A stretch of DNA of 64,000 nucleotides from an uncultured Eubacterium sp. (GTDB lineage: Bacteria; Bacillota; Clostridia; Lachnospirales; Lachnospiraceae): positions 1-64,000 of the forward strand of contig CAJTZF010000007.1 in the NCBI GenBank assembly GCA_910584245.1, given 5' to 3'. Under the pieces are notes generated by a model. The model searched no databases, was not told the origin of the DNA, and saw only the letters and a list, made by a program, of their open reading frames with translations. Shown piece by piece: positions 1 to 9,831 of this stretch; position 1 is the stretch's first letter; every line of letters begins with the position of its first letter. Both the position numbers and the translations under genes were made by a program.

Positions 1-735
1 CTTTTGTGCCGACTGCGGCAGCGTCATGTACCAGCAGAGGTATCAGACGGACAAAAGGCGGCAGGACTGCTACATATGCGGCAGCTACAAGAAGCGCACG
101 GCAGACTGTACGGCGCACTTTATCCGCACCGACCTCTTGACCGAGGGAGTGACCGAGAACCTACGGAAAGTCACCAGCTACGCCGCAAAGCACGAAGCCC
201 GGTTTATGAAGCTGTTGACCGAGCAGACCGAGGACGGGAGCAAACGCCGGAACGCCGCCAAGAAGAAAGAGCTGGAAGCGGCAGAAAAGCGGATTGCGGA
301 ACTCTCCGCTATCTTCAAGCGGCTGTATGAGGACAGCGTGACCGGGCGCATATCGGACGAGCGTTTCACGGAACTTTCGGCAGACTACGAAGCCGAGCAA
401 AAGGAACTGAAAGAGCGTGCCGCCGTTCTGCAGGGCGAGCTTTCAAGGACACTGGAAGCCACGGCAAACGCCGAGAAGTTTATGAAAGTAGTCCGCAAGT
501 ACACCAGCTTTGAGGAACTTACCCCTACCCTGTTACGGGAGTTTGTGGAGAAAATCGTAATCCACGAATCGGAAGCCCTTGACGGGAAACGCCGGGGGAA
601 GCTCCGCAGACAGGAAATCGAAATCTATTACTCTTTTGTCGGCAAGGTAGAGTTGCCCGACTAAAGCCCGACCCGTCCGGCAGTCAGCCGGACAGGGAAC
701 GGCAAAATTTTTTACACTTCTTTTACTTCTTTATC
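1..735. mobile_element. Right-hand end of an integrative element (rest outside window)
   Basis: A serine recombinase gene ends at 664. Within about 90 bases the sequence becomes a MATE transporter gene that has lost its C-terminal half. This arrangement fits an element whose integrase lies at its terminus and which inserted into the MATE gene. The exact boundary is inferred (about 665-750), because the matching left end and the duplicated core are not in the window. Confidence 0.5.
2..664 (+). CDS. Large serine recombinase, C-terminal part (5' end outside window)
   Basis: The reading frame is open from base 2 and lacks the catalytic N-terminus, so only about 220 C-terminal residues are seen. 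They begin inside a zinc-ribbon (CxxC at the first residues, then a second C-x-x-C in CYICGSYKK), followed by a Glu/Lys-rich coiled coil and the tail EFVEKIVIHE...IEIYYSFVGKVELPD. That tail is typical of the DUF4368 end of TnpX/Tn1549-type integrases. Such enzymes excise and integrate conjugative or mobilisable elements by serine recombination. It is the last gene before the MATE remnant, as expected for an integrase sitting at an element end. The nearby ATG at 26 is internal, not a start. Confidence 0.85.
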   Translation, partial: FCADCGSVMYQQRYQTDKRRQDCYICGSYKKRTADCTAHFIRTDLLTEGVTENLRKVTSYAAKHEARFMKLLTEQTEDGSKRRNAAKKKELEAAEKRIAELSAIFKRLYEDSVTGRISDERFTELSADYEAEQKELKERAAVLQGELSRTLEATANAEKFMKVVRKYTSFEELTPTLLREFVEKIVIHESEALDGKRRGKLRRQEIEIYYSFVGKVELPD

Positions 736-1576
736 TCACATGAGCAAACAAAATTGGAATCATATCAAGCTTATATGCAATTCCATACGAGGCTATTGCG
801 TTAGACCCGTAAGTACTAATATAGTTGTTGAGCACAATATTGGAAACGCTCATAAGTACTGTAATGAGAGCGCCCGGAATACCGATACTTACGACATTGC
901 GAATCCTCGTTGCATTTGGTGAAAAACGTTTAGGTGTCAGTGGCACCAATGGGTTTCCCTTGCCTTCTTCACGAATCATGCAGACAATATAATAGATTGT
1001 CGCGCATACAAATCCTAAAGATGTTGCAAGCGCGGCTCCTGCCGTGCCCCACCCCAGGATCGCTATAAAAACATAATCCAATACCATATTGATTACATTT
1101 CCAAGTATCAGCCCAATCGTACTTTGTTTTATCAGGCCAACCGAACGGAACAGATGGACAAATCCATTTGCCAGCATAATAAAAGGAGCGCCGATAAAAA
1201 TCCATTTCAGATAATCGCAGGTATAAGCAATATTATCTGCATTGGCACAGGATATTTTGGCCAACGGCTGCAAAAATACCAGTCCTAAAACAAGCGTAAT
1301 AACGCCTGCAATTGCCATCGCATACACACAAAAGTTCATTGTCGTGCCAGATTCTTCTTTCCTTCTCCTAATAACCTTGCAATTACACTACTGCCTCCCA
1401 TTCCAAAAATACAGGCGATCGACATAATAATAAGCAGTATTGGCGCACACAATGTTACCGCGGCAATCGTTGCGGGTTCTTTTGTCAAAGAAACAAAAAA
1501 GGTGTCGGCAATATTGTAAATAAGTGTTGTAAGCTGTCCAAACTTTCTTTTCCTCCCTTGAACTTTTTTTCATCAT
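731..1576 (-). pseudogene. MATE-family multidrug/cation efflux transporter remnant
   Basis: The frame from 1339 to 731 encodes MATE transmembrane helices, including NVINMVLDYVFIAILGWGTAGAA and ASYGIAYKLDMIPI. It ends abruptly in FAHVR-stop, where family members continue for about 200 more residues. Upstream, a second frame (about 1540-1338) encodes the preceding MATE segment FGQLTTLIYN...IFGMGGSSVIARLLGEGKK and is joined to the first by a frameshift near 1338. A third piece starting at ATG 1576 reads MMKKSSREEKK, a usual MATE N-terminus, then loses homology, suggesting an internal deletion. The gene therefore has a 5' deletion, a frameshift and a 3' truncation. It is divergent from a Crp-type regulator, a common pairing for such transporters. 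Confidence 0.75.
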
Positions 1577-1627
1577 AATGTAAAATAAATTGAAAAAATA
1601 AGACATATGTCCTGTTGGGGGAGGTTT

Positions 1628-2248
1628 ATGGAAAGAATATATGATCAACAAAAAATGGCAGCCTGCATTGCTAAAAGTAAATATCATGCCGTACTTGACT
1701 CACTGGGGATAGAATTTTATCTGATAAAATATGAAAAAGGTGAATTTGTGAGTTCGCCTTTTCAGAACGAACTTTTGTTCCAAATCGTGGAACAGGGTTC
1801 TATAAGTATTTACCTTGTTCGTGATGATGGTACACGTTATTCGCTGTCAAATGGAACTACAGACTACTTTCTCGGTGAAATGGATATTTTTTATCCTAAA
1901 AGCAATAACATTTATGCAGAAGCAGACGGGAGCCTGACATGCATTGCATTTTCTATCGGGAAGTATAGGGAAATATTGCTCTCTAATAACGAGTTTCTGA
2001 AACTTATTTGTAGCAGCCTTTCCGCCAAAATTGGAACAATGACGACCATAGATGCCGCTCCGGCTTCCCTTACTGAACGGGTTATGTCCTATATGAAGTA
2101 TAAATGTAACGATGAAACTTTAAAAGGAATAGAACAGGCTTCTTTTCATCTTCATTGCAGTGCAAGGCAGCTTCAAAGAATTTTGAATCAAAGTGAAACT
2201 GCCGGATTAGTCAAAAAACTGGGGAAGGGAACATATAAGTTGATATAA
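1628..2248 (+). CDS. Crp/Fnr-family transcriptional regulator
   Basis: This 206-residue protein has an N-terminal cyclic-nucleotide-binding-like beta barrel (about 15-120; LLFQIVEQGSISIYLV, GEMDIF) and a C-terminal winged helix (about 145-206; HLHCSARQLQRILNQ). I chose ATG 1628 because GGGGAGG lies six bases upstream; an in-frame ATG at 1607 has no such site. It is divergent from the broken MATE gene, so it probably controlled that transporter. The effector is unknown. It now appears to be an orphan regulator unless it has other targets. Confidence 0.75.
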   Translation: MERIYDQQKMAACIAKSKYHAVLDSLGIEFYLIKYEKGEFVSSPFQNELLFQIVEQGSISIYLVRDDGTRYSLSNGTTDYFLGEMDIFYPKSNNIYAEADGSLTCIAFSIGKYREILLSNNEFLKLICSSLSAKIGTMTTIDAAPASLTERVMSYMKYKCNDETLKGIEQASFHLHCSARQLQRILNQSETAGLVKKLGKGTYKLI

Positions 2249-2285
2249 GCGGAAATGCACAAATAGAGGCGTCAATTTTACATAC

Positions 2286-2314
2286 TATACAAATGGTACA
2301 AATTCAGGTATAAT
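2286..2314 (+). promoter_or_regulatory. Probable SigA promoter for cca
   Basis: A TATAAT box at 2309-2314 is preceded at 17 bases by TATACA (2286-2291), a moderate match to TTGACA. It lies 32 bases before the cca start. Confidence 0.45.
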
Positions 2315-2345
2315 GTATGGGAAAATGACAGAAAAGAGGAGGCCT

Positions 2346-3749
2346 ATGCAGATACCGGAAAAAGTTGCATATATACTTGAAAAGCTGAGAGAAAATCATT
2401 TTGAGGGATATGTGGTGGGAGGATGCGTCCGGGACCGTGTGCTTGGCAGGACTCCGGGGGATTGGGATATAACTACGTCGGCGAGGCCGCAAGAAGTGAA
2501 ACAGATTTTTCGCAGGACGATTGATACAGGAATTGCACATGGTACAGTGACTGTCATGATTGGGGAAGAGGGCTTTGAGGTGACGACATACCGTGTGGAC
2601 GGGGAGTATGAAGACCACAGGCATCCGGACCGGGTTGTATTTACACCGAATCTGGAAGAGGATTTGAAGCGGCGGGATTTCACAATTAATGCTATGGCGT
2701 ATAGTCCGGAAACAGGGATCGTGGATTTGTTTGGCGGGATGAAGGATATTCAGTCGCGGTGTATCCGCTGTGTGGGGGATCCGGTAGAGCGGTTCTCAGA
2801 GGATGCTTTGCGCATGCTGAGAGGGGTGCGGTTTGCGGGACAGCTTGGCTTTCATATTGAGGAGGAGACTTTGGCGGCGGTCCGAACGTGCGCCGGCACG
2901 ATTGCAAGGGTAAGCGCGGAAAGGATCCGGGAGGAGTTGACGAAGCTGCTTTTGTCAGCAGAACCTGAGAAGCTTCTGATTGCTGAGAAGGCGGGACTTT
3001 GCCGTATATTTTTGCCGGAATTTTCCCAAATGCTGCGTACGGGGCAGAATAATCCGAACCATTGTTATAATGTTGGGATGCATTCACTTCATGCGGTAAA
3101 ACATATACAGGAGTTGTACGGAGCGCTTAGGGAGGGGGAAGCCCCATATGATGGCTGCATGCCGGAAGAAAAAGTAAATACTATTTTAGTATATGCCGCT
3201 CTTCTCCATGATGTGGGGAAGCCGCTGTGCCGCCAGGCGGATGAGGAGGGCATGGATCATTTTCACGGACATGATAGGAAGGGAAGTGAGCTGGCACATA
3301 GCATTCTGAGAAGGCTTCGGTTTGACAACGAAACCGTTCGGCTGGTGGAGAAGCTTATCCGGTTTCACGAATGGCGGTATGAGGGGAACCGCCGGTCGCT
3401 CCGGCGCCTCGTTCATAAGGCGGGCGCGGCTACGATGCCATTTCTTTTTATGTTGCAGGAGGCGGATGTGCATTCCCAGAGTGATTACAATAGGGAAGAT
3501 AAGCTGGCGCATATGAGGGAGGCGCGGCGGATGTTTTCCGATATCCGGGAGAAGCACGAGCCAGTCAGCATTGGTGAACTTGCCGTTTCGGGCAAAGATA
3601 TTATTTCCGCAGGAATGCAACCGGGGCCGCAGGTGGGACAAATGCTCCGGGATTTACTTGAGCTTGTAATCGAGGAACCTGAAAAAAATAATCGAAAACT
3701 TCTTTTGACAGAGATAGAGAAACGTATTAAAATAGAAGGTGAAAATTAA
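2346..3749 (+). CDS. cca: CCA tRNA nucleotidyltransferase
   Basis: This 467-residue class II tRNA nucleotidyltransferase adds or repairs the 3' CCA of tRNAs in the cytoplasm. The N-terminal head has the family signature GGCVRDRVLGRTPGDWDIT, with the metal-binding DWD, and then RRDFTINAMAY. The RNA/nucleotide-recognition region contains RFSEDALRMLRGVRFA. An HD domain follows (VYAALLHDVGKP, about 280-360). The length is usual for Clostridia forms that carry an HD domain. ATG 2346 is preceded by GAGGAGG at the right spacing; the frame is open further upstream (ATG 2313), but that start lacks such a site. The next gene follows after 30 bases. Confidence 0.95.
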   Translation: MQIPEKVAYILEKLRENHFEGYVVGGCVRDRVLGRTPGDWDITTSARPQEVKQIFRRTIDTGIAHGTVTVMIGEEGFEVTTYRVDGEYEDHRHPDRVVFTPNLEEDLKRRDFTINAMAYSPETGIVDLFGGMKDIQSRCIRCVGDPVERFSEDALRMLRGVRFAGQLGFHIEEETLAAVRTCAGTIARVSAERIREELTKLLLSAEPEKLLIAEKAGLCRIFLPEFSQMLRTGQNNPNHCYNVGMHSLHAVKHIQELYGALREGEAPYDGCMPEEKVNTILVYAALLHDVGKPLCRQADEEGMDHFHGHDRKGSELAHSILRRLRFDNETVRLVEKLIRFHEWRYEGNRRSLRRLVHKAGAATMPFLFMLQEADVHSQSDYNREDKLAHMREARRMFSDIREKHEPVSIGELAVSGKDIISAGMQPGPQVGQMLRDLLELVIEEPEKNNRKLLLTEIEKRIKIEGEN

Positions 3750-3779
3750 TGCCGCAAACCATACGAGAGGAGAAGTTGT

Positions 3780-5681
3780 ATGTTTTCGAATGGAAGAAAA
3801 ACCATTGGATTGTTTATTTTTAATCCACATGGGGATTTTCAGAAAAGAATCTGCCGGGGCATGGCTGTGAGGGCAGAACAATTGGGGTATAACCTCGCTA
3901 TTTTTACCAGCTTCGGCAAGTATGGATCAATCGACAGAGGGTATGAGATTGGGGAAATAATGATTTATGACCTGCCGCAATATGACAAATTGGCAGGAAT
4001 TGTGCTGGCATTCGACACATTTTCCATACCCGAGGCGAAGGAACGTATATTAGAGCATATTGAAAAGAGTGCATCCTGTCCGGTTGTCAGCCTGCGCGAG
4101 CCACTGGACGGTGTGAATAATATACTGATTAATGAGACGGTTTCTATGGATGGGGTGATGCGCCATATTATTGAGCACCACGGAAAAAAAGATATTGCGA
4201 TGATGACTGGGCAGAGGGGAAGGGAGGACGCCGAGGCGAGACTGGAGTGTTTTCGGAAAACGATGGCAGAGTATGGGTACCCGGTCAGGGAGAACCGCGT
4301 GTTTTACGGTGATTTTTGGAGGGCAAAGGGACCGGAGGCCTGTGATTGGTTTTGCCAGGACGGAACGTATCCGGAGGCGATTCTCTGCGCCAACGATTAT
4401 ATGGCCCTGGCGGTGATTGATGAGCTGAGCCAGAGAGGAATCCGTGTACCGGAGGATGTGCTGGTGACGGGTTATGACGGCGTGGAGGAAGGAGAATATT
4501 ATGACCCCTCTTTATCGACAGTGTGCATCGATTTCATGGATATGGCAAGTAAGGCGGTGGATTTAATTCACCGGCATCAGGACGATGATGAGATAGAGAC
4601 TTTGAATGCGTCGTCCGTCGTCATTCCGAGGGCATCCTGCGGCTGTCTGGACAAAAACAGCTTTTCCGTCGCCATACACAAAAGCAGAATTCACAAGAAT
4701 GAGGCATCCAGAGATAATCTGGATATGCAGTTTAACTTTTTGACGATAGACCTGAGTGGGGTAAGAACGATTGAAGAACTTCACAAAGGGCTTTCGACAT
4801 ATATATACAATATAGAAAAGTTTCAAAATTATTTTATTTGCCTTCGCGATGATATCGAGGGAAAGTCGGACGATATGCATGGATATACGGAGCAGATGCA
4901 CGTAAGGGTGGCGTTCCGGGACCGTGAAAATTTGGGGGATGTGGATATTCCGTTTGACCGGCATGTTTTGCTTCCGAAAGAGTTTGTGAGTGAGGAACCA
5001 CAGTGCTATTTCTTTATTCCGCTTCATTATCTTGATAACAGTTTCGGATATGAAGCTTATAGCTTTCATGGAGAAGAGCGGTATGGAAAGCCATATGTCA
5101 GATGGAATATTTCTGTTTCGAATGCAATTTACAACATCCGTTTCTGTATTAAAATGAATGATCTGATTTCGGAGCTTGAAAATATGTACATTCAGGATGT
5201 GCTTACCGGTCTGTACAACCGTCGGGGATTTGAGAAATATGCCCGTATGCAGTTTTCGCAGGCGAGGGCGAAAGACAGCACGGTCTGTGTGATCGGCATT
5301 GATATGGATGGTCTCAAGCCGATCAATGATATTTACGGACACCATGAAGGCGATTCGGCGCTTAGGGCCGTCGGTTATGCGATCCAGGAGGCGAGTTTGC
5401 TCGGGCAGATCGGGGCCAGGATTGGCGGGGATGAATTTGAGGTTATTTTCCCATGTGATAATGAGGAGGACGTCAGGGAATGGATCCGCGTATTTGAAAA
5501 AAGTCTTGATAAGTTTAACAAGAAATCCGGCAAGCCTTATGAAGTCCACGCCAGCTGGGGATATGAGCTGGGAATACCGACAGCAAACGACACGATTGCA
5601 AGTTATATGAGAGTGGCGGACGATAAAATGTATAAAAACAAAATTGTTAATAAAAGCAGGAGAAAGGAAACATTTCGCTAG
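3780..5681 (+). CDS. Periplasmic-binding-protein-like/GGDEF hybrid (putative diguanylate cyclase)
   Basis: The 633-residue protein joins a LacI/GalR-type sugar-binding fold (about 8-290; KTIGLFIFNPHGDFQKRI, AILCANDYMALAVIDELSQRGI, VPEDVLVTGYDG) to a middle sensor-like region (about 310-460) and a C-terminal GGDEF domain (about 475-630; DVLTGLYNRRGF, GARIGGDEFEVIF). The catalytic GGDEF is intact and no RxxD inhibitory site is visible five residues before it. There is no DNA-binding helix-turn-helix and no signal peptide or membrane helix, so it should be cytoplasmic. I infer that a small-molecule ligand tunes c-di-GMP synthesis. The ligand is unknown. Confidence 0.8.
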   Translation: MFSNGRKTIGLFIFNPHGDFQKRICRGMAVRAEQLGYNLAIFTSFGKYGSIDRGYEIGEIMIYDLPQYDKLAGIVLAFDTFSIPEAKERILEHIEKSASCPVVSLREPLDGVNNILINETVSMDGVMRHIIEHHGKKDIAMMTGQRGREDAEARLECFRKTMAEYGYPVRENRVFYGDFWRAKGPEACDWFCQDGTYPEAILCANDYMALAVIDELSQRGIRVPEDVLVTGYDGVEEGEYYDPSLSTVCIDFMDMASKAVDLIHRHQDDDEIETLNASSVVIPRASCGCLDKNSFSVAIHKSRIHKNEASRDNLDMQFNFLTIDLSGVRTIEELHKGLSTYIYNIEKFQNYFICLRDDIEGKSDDMHGYTEQMHVRVAFRDRENLGDVDIPFDRHVLLPKEFVSEEPQCYFFIPLHYLDNSFGYEAYSFHGEERYGKPYVRWNISVSNAIYNIRFCIKMNDLISELENMYIQDVLTGLYNRRGFEKYARMQFSQARAKDSTVCVIGIDMDGLKPINDIYGHHEGDSALRAVGYAIQEASLLGQIGARIGGDEFEVIFPCDNEEDVREWIRVFEKSLDKFNKKSGKPYEVHASWGYELGIPTANDTIASYMRVADDKMYKNKIVNKSRRKETFR

Positions 5682-5683
5682 AA

Positions 5684-7837
5684 ATGAAGGGTAAGATGGA
5701 TATAAATGAGAAAATAGCAGAGGAGCTTTCAATCAAAAAATGGCAGGTTGAGGCTGTTGTCAGCCTTATTGACGAGGGAAATACGATTCCGTTTATTGCG
5801 AGGTACCGGAAGGAAAAGCACGGGGCTCTCGATGATGAACAGCTGCGCAGCCTGAATGAACGGCTTACATATTTGCGCAATTTGGAGGATAAGAAGGAAC
5901 AGGTTTTAGCCAGCATTGAGGAGCAGGGAAAGCTGACTGACGAGCTGAGGGAGCAGATTCTTGCCGCCCAGACGCAGGTTGTTGTAGAGGACCTGTACCG
6001 CCCATACCGTCCGAAGCGGCGTACGAGAGCTACGATCGCGAAAGAGAAGGGGTTGGAGGGACTAGCCAACATAATTCTTCTACAGATGACAGACCAGCCG
6101 CTGGAGGAAGAGGCAAAGGTATATGTCAGTGAGGAAAAGCAGGTCGCTACGGTCCAGGAGGCGATTCAAGGTGCGATGGATATAATCGCAGAGGCTATCG
6201 CGGACGAGGCGGATTACCGCATATACATCCGGAAGCTTACTTTCGAGGAGGGCTCACTGGTCTCGGTGGCCAAGGACGAGAAAGAAAAATCCGTTTATGA
6301 GACCTATTATGACTTTGAGGAAGCGGTGAAGAAGATTGCCGGCTATCGGATTTTGGCTATTAACCGCGGAGAGAAGGAAAAATTTCTGACCGTGAAAATT
6401 ACCGCTCCCGAAGAGCGGATTTTAAGGTATTTAGAGAAAAAAGTGATCACGAAGGAGAACCCGTATACATCCGGGTATTTGAAAGAGGCGGCCGAGGACA
6501 GTTATAAGCGGCTTATTGCACCGTCGATCGAGAGGGAAATCCGGAATGAACTCACAGAACAGGCGGAGGATGGCGCGATCAAGGTATTTGGAAAGAATCT
6601 GGCCCAGCTTTTGATGCAGCCTCCGATTACGGGCAGGGTAGTCCTCGGATGGGATCCCGCATTCCGCACGGGCTGTAAGCTGGCTGTCGTGGACGAGACA
6701 GGAAAGGTGCTGGATACGGTTGTCGTTTATCCGACAGAGCCGCAAAACAAGGTGGCAGAGACGAAAAAAATCGTAAAGGGGTTTATTGAGAAATATGGGG
6801 TATCACTCATTTCGGTTGGGAACGGGACGGCGTCCCGTGAGTCAGAAATGGTTATTGTGGATATGCTCAAGGAAATTGGTAAGCCGGTCCAATATATTAT
6901 TGTAAATGAAGCGGGCGCCTCCGTGTACTCGGCGAGCAAGCTGGCGACAGAAGAGTTTCCGAATTTTGATGTGGGGCAGAGGAGCGCTGTCTCTATTGCC
7001 AGGCGTTTACAGGACCCGCTTGCAGAGCTTGTGAAGATTGATCCGAAATCAATCGGCGTCGGGCAATACCAGCATGATATGAACCAGAAGAAGCTGAGCG
7101 AAGCGCTCTCGGCTGTTGTGGAGGATTGCGTAAATAATGTCGGCGTGGATTTGAATACGGCGTCGGCGTCTCTTCTGGAGTATATTTCAGGTATTTCTAA
7201 GGCAATTGCAAAGAATATTGTATCCTACCGGGAGGAAAACGGAAGGTTTACAAACCGCAAACAGCTTTTGAAAGTGGCAAAGCTGGGGCCAAAGGCGTTT
7301 GAACAATGCGCTGGTTTTATGAGAATTAGCAACGGGGACAACCCGCTGGACGGTACGAGCGTGCACCCGGAATCGTACGCGGCCGCACAGGAGCTTATGA
7401 AAATGCTTGGTTTAAACCCGGAGGACATAAAGGGCGGTGTTATGGGGCTTTCTTTGCTTGCCAAGGATCGGAAAGGAATTTCTGGGAAATTAGGTGTTGG
7501 AGATTTGACGCTGGACGACATTATAAAAGAATTGGAAAAGCCGGGGAGGGATCCGCGTGAAGAGATGCCAAAACCGGTGCTCCGCACGGATGTTCTCGAG
7601 ATGAAAGATTTGACAGAAGGCATGATTTTGAAGGGAACCGTGCGGAATGTAATAGACTTTGGGGCTTTTGTGGATATTGGGGTTCACCAGGACGGGCTTG
7701 TACATATATCGAAGCTCACAAATAAAAAGTTTGTCAAGCACCCGCTGGAGGTCGTGAGCGTGGGCGATGTCGTGGAAGTGAAAGTGCTCTCCGTGGACAT
7801 GCAGAAAAAGAGGATACAGCTTTCTATGGTTTTATAG
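5684..7837 (+). CDS. tex: Tex-family RNA-binding transcription accessory protein
   Basis: This full-length (717-residue) Tex protein has an N-terminal Tex domain (IAEELSIKKWQVEAVVSLID, IPFIARYRKE), a YqgF/RNase H-like fold (about 320-450; LGWDPAFRTGCKLAVVD), helix-hairpin-helix motifs (about 480-560; LLEYISGISKAIAKNIVSYRE) and a C-terminal S1 domain (about 645-715; GMILKGTVRNVIDFGAFVDIGV). Tex binds nucleic acid and affects transcription or ribosome-related processes; its exact role here cannot be read from sequence. It starts three bases after the preceding stop. An in-frame ATG at 5696 (MDINEKIAEEL) is an equally plausible start. Confidence 0.93.
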   Translation: MKGKMDINEKIAEELSIKKWQVEAVVSLIDEGNTIPFIARYRKEKHGALDDEQLRSLNERLTYLRNLEDKKEQVLASIEEQGKLTDELREQILAAQTQVVVEDLYRPYRPKRRTRATIAKEKGLEGLANIILLQMTDQPLEEEAKVYVSEEKQVATVQEAIQGAMDIIAEAIADEADYRIYIRKLTFEEGSLVSVAKDEKEKSVYETYYDFEEAVKKIAGYRILAINRGEKEKFLTVKITAPEERILRYLEKKVITKENPYTSGYLKEAAEDSYKRLIAPSIEREIRNELTEQAEDGAIKVFGKNLAQLLMQPPITGRVVLGWDPAFRTGCKLAVVDETGKVLDTVVVYPTEPQNKVAETKKIVKGFIEKYGVSLISVGNGTASRESEMVIVDMLKEIGKPVQYIIVNEAGASVYSASKLATEEFPNFDVGQRSAVSIARRLQDPLAELVKIDPKSIGVGQYQHDMNQKKLSEALSAVVEDCVNNVGVDLNTASASLLEYISGISKAIAKNIVSYREENGRFTNRKQLLKVAKLGPKAFEQCAGFMRISNGDNPLDGTSVHPESYAAAQELMKMLGLNPEDIKGGVMGLSLLAKDRKGISGKLGVGDLTLDDIIKELEKPGRDPREEMPKPVLRTDVLEMKDLTEGMILKGTVRNVIDFGAFVDIGVHQDGLVHISKLTNKKFVKHPLEVVSVGDVVEVKVLSVDMQKKRIQLSMVL

Positions 7838-7871
7838 GCTTACAATACTTGTAGCAGGAGGAGATAGGGCA

Positions 7872-9149
7872 TTGAAACGGAGATTGTTAAGTATATGTTT
7901 GATGTGTATTTTGGTACTTTCCGGATGTGGGAAGGGAGAGACGGAAGAGCAGGATATACAGATCCCTGCGGAACCGGAAAATACAAAATATAAGATGGAA
8001 GAGCTGATTCTCCCGGACTTTTTTTCCGCGCAAGAGGAGGAACATGAATTTGAATATGAGGAAGAGAAGGACGCCTTATTTGATGGATTTGTCAGTGACC
8101 TCCAGGGGAAACCAGCGGTATATGCCAGCAGTTTTACATTAGAAGAGGAAGAATACCTGGCAGATATCGCGCGTTGGACGCTAAAGGAAAACAAAGATTG
8201 GAAAGAGGATCATTTGTGCCAGAATTCCCTGAGCGAGTTTTTGAATTTGAAGTACGAACAGGAGCACTGGACGCGGTTTACGCTAGATCAGTTCCGGCGA
8301 GGTGACGATGGCAGCCTGTATGGGATTTTTTGTTATTATATAGAGGGCAAATCTGAGGTTGATGGCGAGATGGTGGAAATGGTGACACAGCATTTTTCGA
8401 TTCTTCAGATGGACGAGGAAAATGACCAGGTATTTGAGACGCCACTTCCTGACTTTTCGTATTCGATGCAGAAATACGTCTTTGGTGTTGGCGCTACATC
8501 GCTGGAAAGGAAATTTACGGATTACCATGTGTTCGAAGACGGAAAAATGCTGTTCCTTTACAATGAAAGTGGAGGAGAATCGGGAAAAATCATAGATGGT
8601 GAGACGGGGGAGGTATTGAATGATCTCGGTAATTTCATCAGCGGGAGAAGACGTTTTGCATTTGGTGAGAGTGAAATCATTATTTTCTCCAATGAAGATA
8701 AGAAATTCCGGGTACTCGGCATTCCGGAATTGGAAGAGGACAATGTATTTGGTACCCAGCTGGGGGAGGACGTAATCGGGAAGGATTGGTTTTTTTATAC
8801 GAATCCCGATACGTGGGAGCTGTATATATGCAACGAAACAGGGGTATATTCCGTCCTTAGTTATTTAGATTCTGACGAAGTGAGAAGCCTGACAGGCGAT
8901 ACGGATATTACGAGCCTGAGCGAGCGTTCAGATGGCGAAGAGGGTTCTAAGGAAGGGGCATCCGCTGAGGGACCGGGGGATGGAAGGAGCCAGGCGGGTA
9001 ATGCTGGATCAGTTAAGAAAGCCGGGGGGATTGTAGACTTTTTTGTGGAATCGGAGGATAGCATATATATCTGTCTGCGTGAGATGAATGGGGATGGATT
9101 CGACGATGAAAGCTACCGGATCGTACACTATGAGAAGGAAGAGAAGTAA
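7872..9149 (+). CDS. Predicted lipoprotein of unknown function
   Basis: This 425-residue protein starts with TTG at 7872, eight bases after AGGAGGAG. It has a lipoprotein signal (positive KRR, hydrophobic core, LSGC lipobox with Cys near residue 20), so it should be anchored on the outer face of the membrane. The rest is acidic with alternating strands and no enzyme motif I recognise. A Ser/Gly/Glu-rich linker lies near residues 355-385. The 34-base gap after tex allows co-transcription, and a strong terminator follows at 9191. Confidence 0.6.
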   Translation: MKRRLLSICLMCILVLSGCGKGETEEQDIQIPAEPENTKYKMEELILPDFFSAQEEEHEFEYEEEKDALFDGFVSDLQGKPAVYASSFTLEEEEYLADIARWTLKENKDWKEDHLCQNSLSEFLNLKYEQEHWTRFTLDQFRRGDDGSLYGIFCYYIEGKSEVDGEMVEMVTQHFSILQMDEENDQVFETPLPDFSYSMQKYVFGVGATSLERKFTDYHVFEDGKMLFLYNESGGESGKIIDGETGEVLNDLGNFISGRRRFAFGESEIIIFSNEDKKFRVLGIPELEEDNVFGTQLGEDVIGKDWFFYTNPDTWELYICNETGVYSVLSYLDSDEVRSLTGDTDITSLSERSDGEEGSKEGASAEGPGDGRSQAGNAGSVKKAGGIVDFFVESEDSIYICLREMNGDGFDDESYRIVHYEKEEK

Positions 9150-9190
9150 GAGAAACCGCGTGTAGAGCAGTTGAAAAACAATACAGGAAA

Positions 9191-9237
9191 GGGACTGTCA
9201 ACCAGCATCACTGGTGGGGCAGTCCCGATTCTTTTTA
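9191..9237 (+). terminator. Rho-independent terminator after the lipoprotein gene
   Basis: GGGACTG (9191-9197) pairs with CAGTCCC (9220-9226), with an inner ACCA/TGGT stem, followed by CTTTTTAT. It lies between convergent genes and ends the cca-to-lipoprotein run. Confidence 0.75.
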
Positions 9238-9831
9238 TCTTGCTACGCCTTCTGCGATTCGGCTTACACCGACATAGATTTCAGATATTTTATACCAGGT
9301 CTTAAAACCGACGATACCATCCGGCGTGAGCTTGAACACCCTCTGAAATGTTTTTACTGCTTCCTCCGTTTGGGGTCCAAAGATACCGTCCTCCGCTATT
9401 TTTGGGATGAGCGGATAGGAGTTGGAAATTACATTTAGGTGCTGTTGCATCTGGCGGACTTTTTCACCGGAGCTGCCAACTTCCAGGTTGTATCCGGGCC
9501 AGGACGAAGGAATTCCCGAAATGACTTCGCTTGAATTGATGAAAATGGAATCCCCATAATAATTCCGAAGTATTTCGATCGGCGTGTAGCCACGGTCCCC
9601 GAGTGATTTGCTTCCCCACTGGCTCATCCAATTAGGACAAGAAACATTTTTGCCATCACAGTACTGTGTAAGAATTGGCTGGATCACATTTGGGCGGGAA
9701 AGGTAATTGCTGAACAGTTCATCCACGATACTCGATATGCTTTCGAATACATTTCGGTTTGGTATCCATTTGTGGTCGAAAGCAGTTGAACTCGTGATTG
9801 TGAAATCATACCCCTTGTTGCGGTACCACTC
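9235..9831 (-). pseudogene. 3' part of split SpoIID-like/peptidoglycan-binding gene
   Basis: This is the downstream piece of the gene interrupted by the 3.08-kb element. Reading from the core at 9831 it gives EWYRNKGYDFTITSS..., in frame with the GTG at 9726 and the following DELFSNYLSRPN. It contains the end of a SpoIID/LytB-like region and a C-terminal PG_binding_1 domain (GSSGEKVRQMQQHLN, DGIFGPQTEEAVKTFQ). Joined to the 5' part it would make one protein of about 433 residues. On its own it has no start signal at 9831. Its role is inferred to be cell-wall or spore-cortex related. Confidence 0.8.

Noticed and set aside
4563..5732. 389-codon minus-strand open frame
   Set aside because: It lies wholly opposite the GGDEF gene, has no ribosome site and shows no domain. 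It is a shadow frame.
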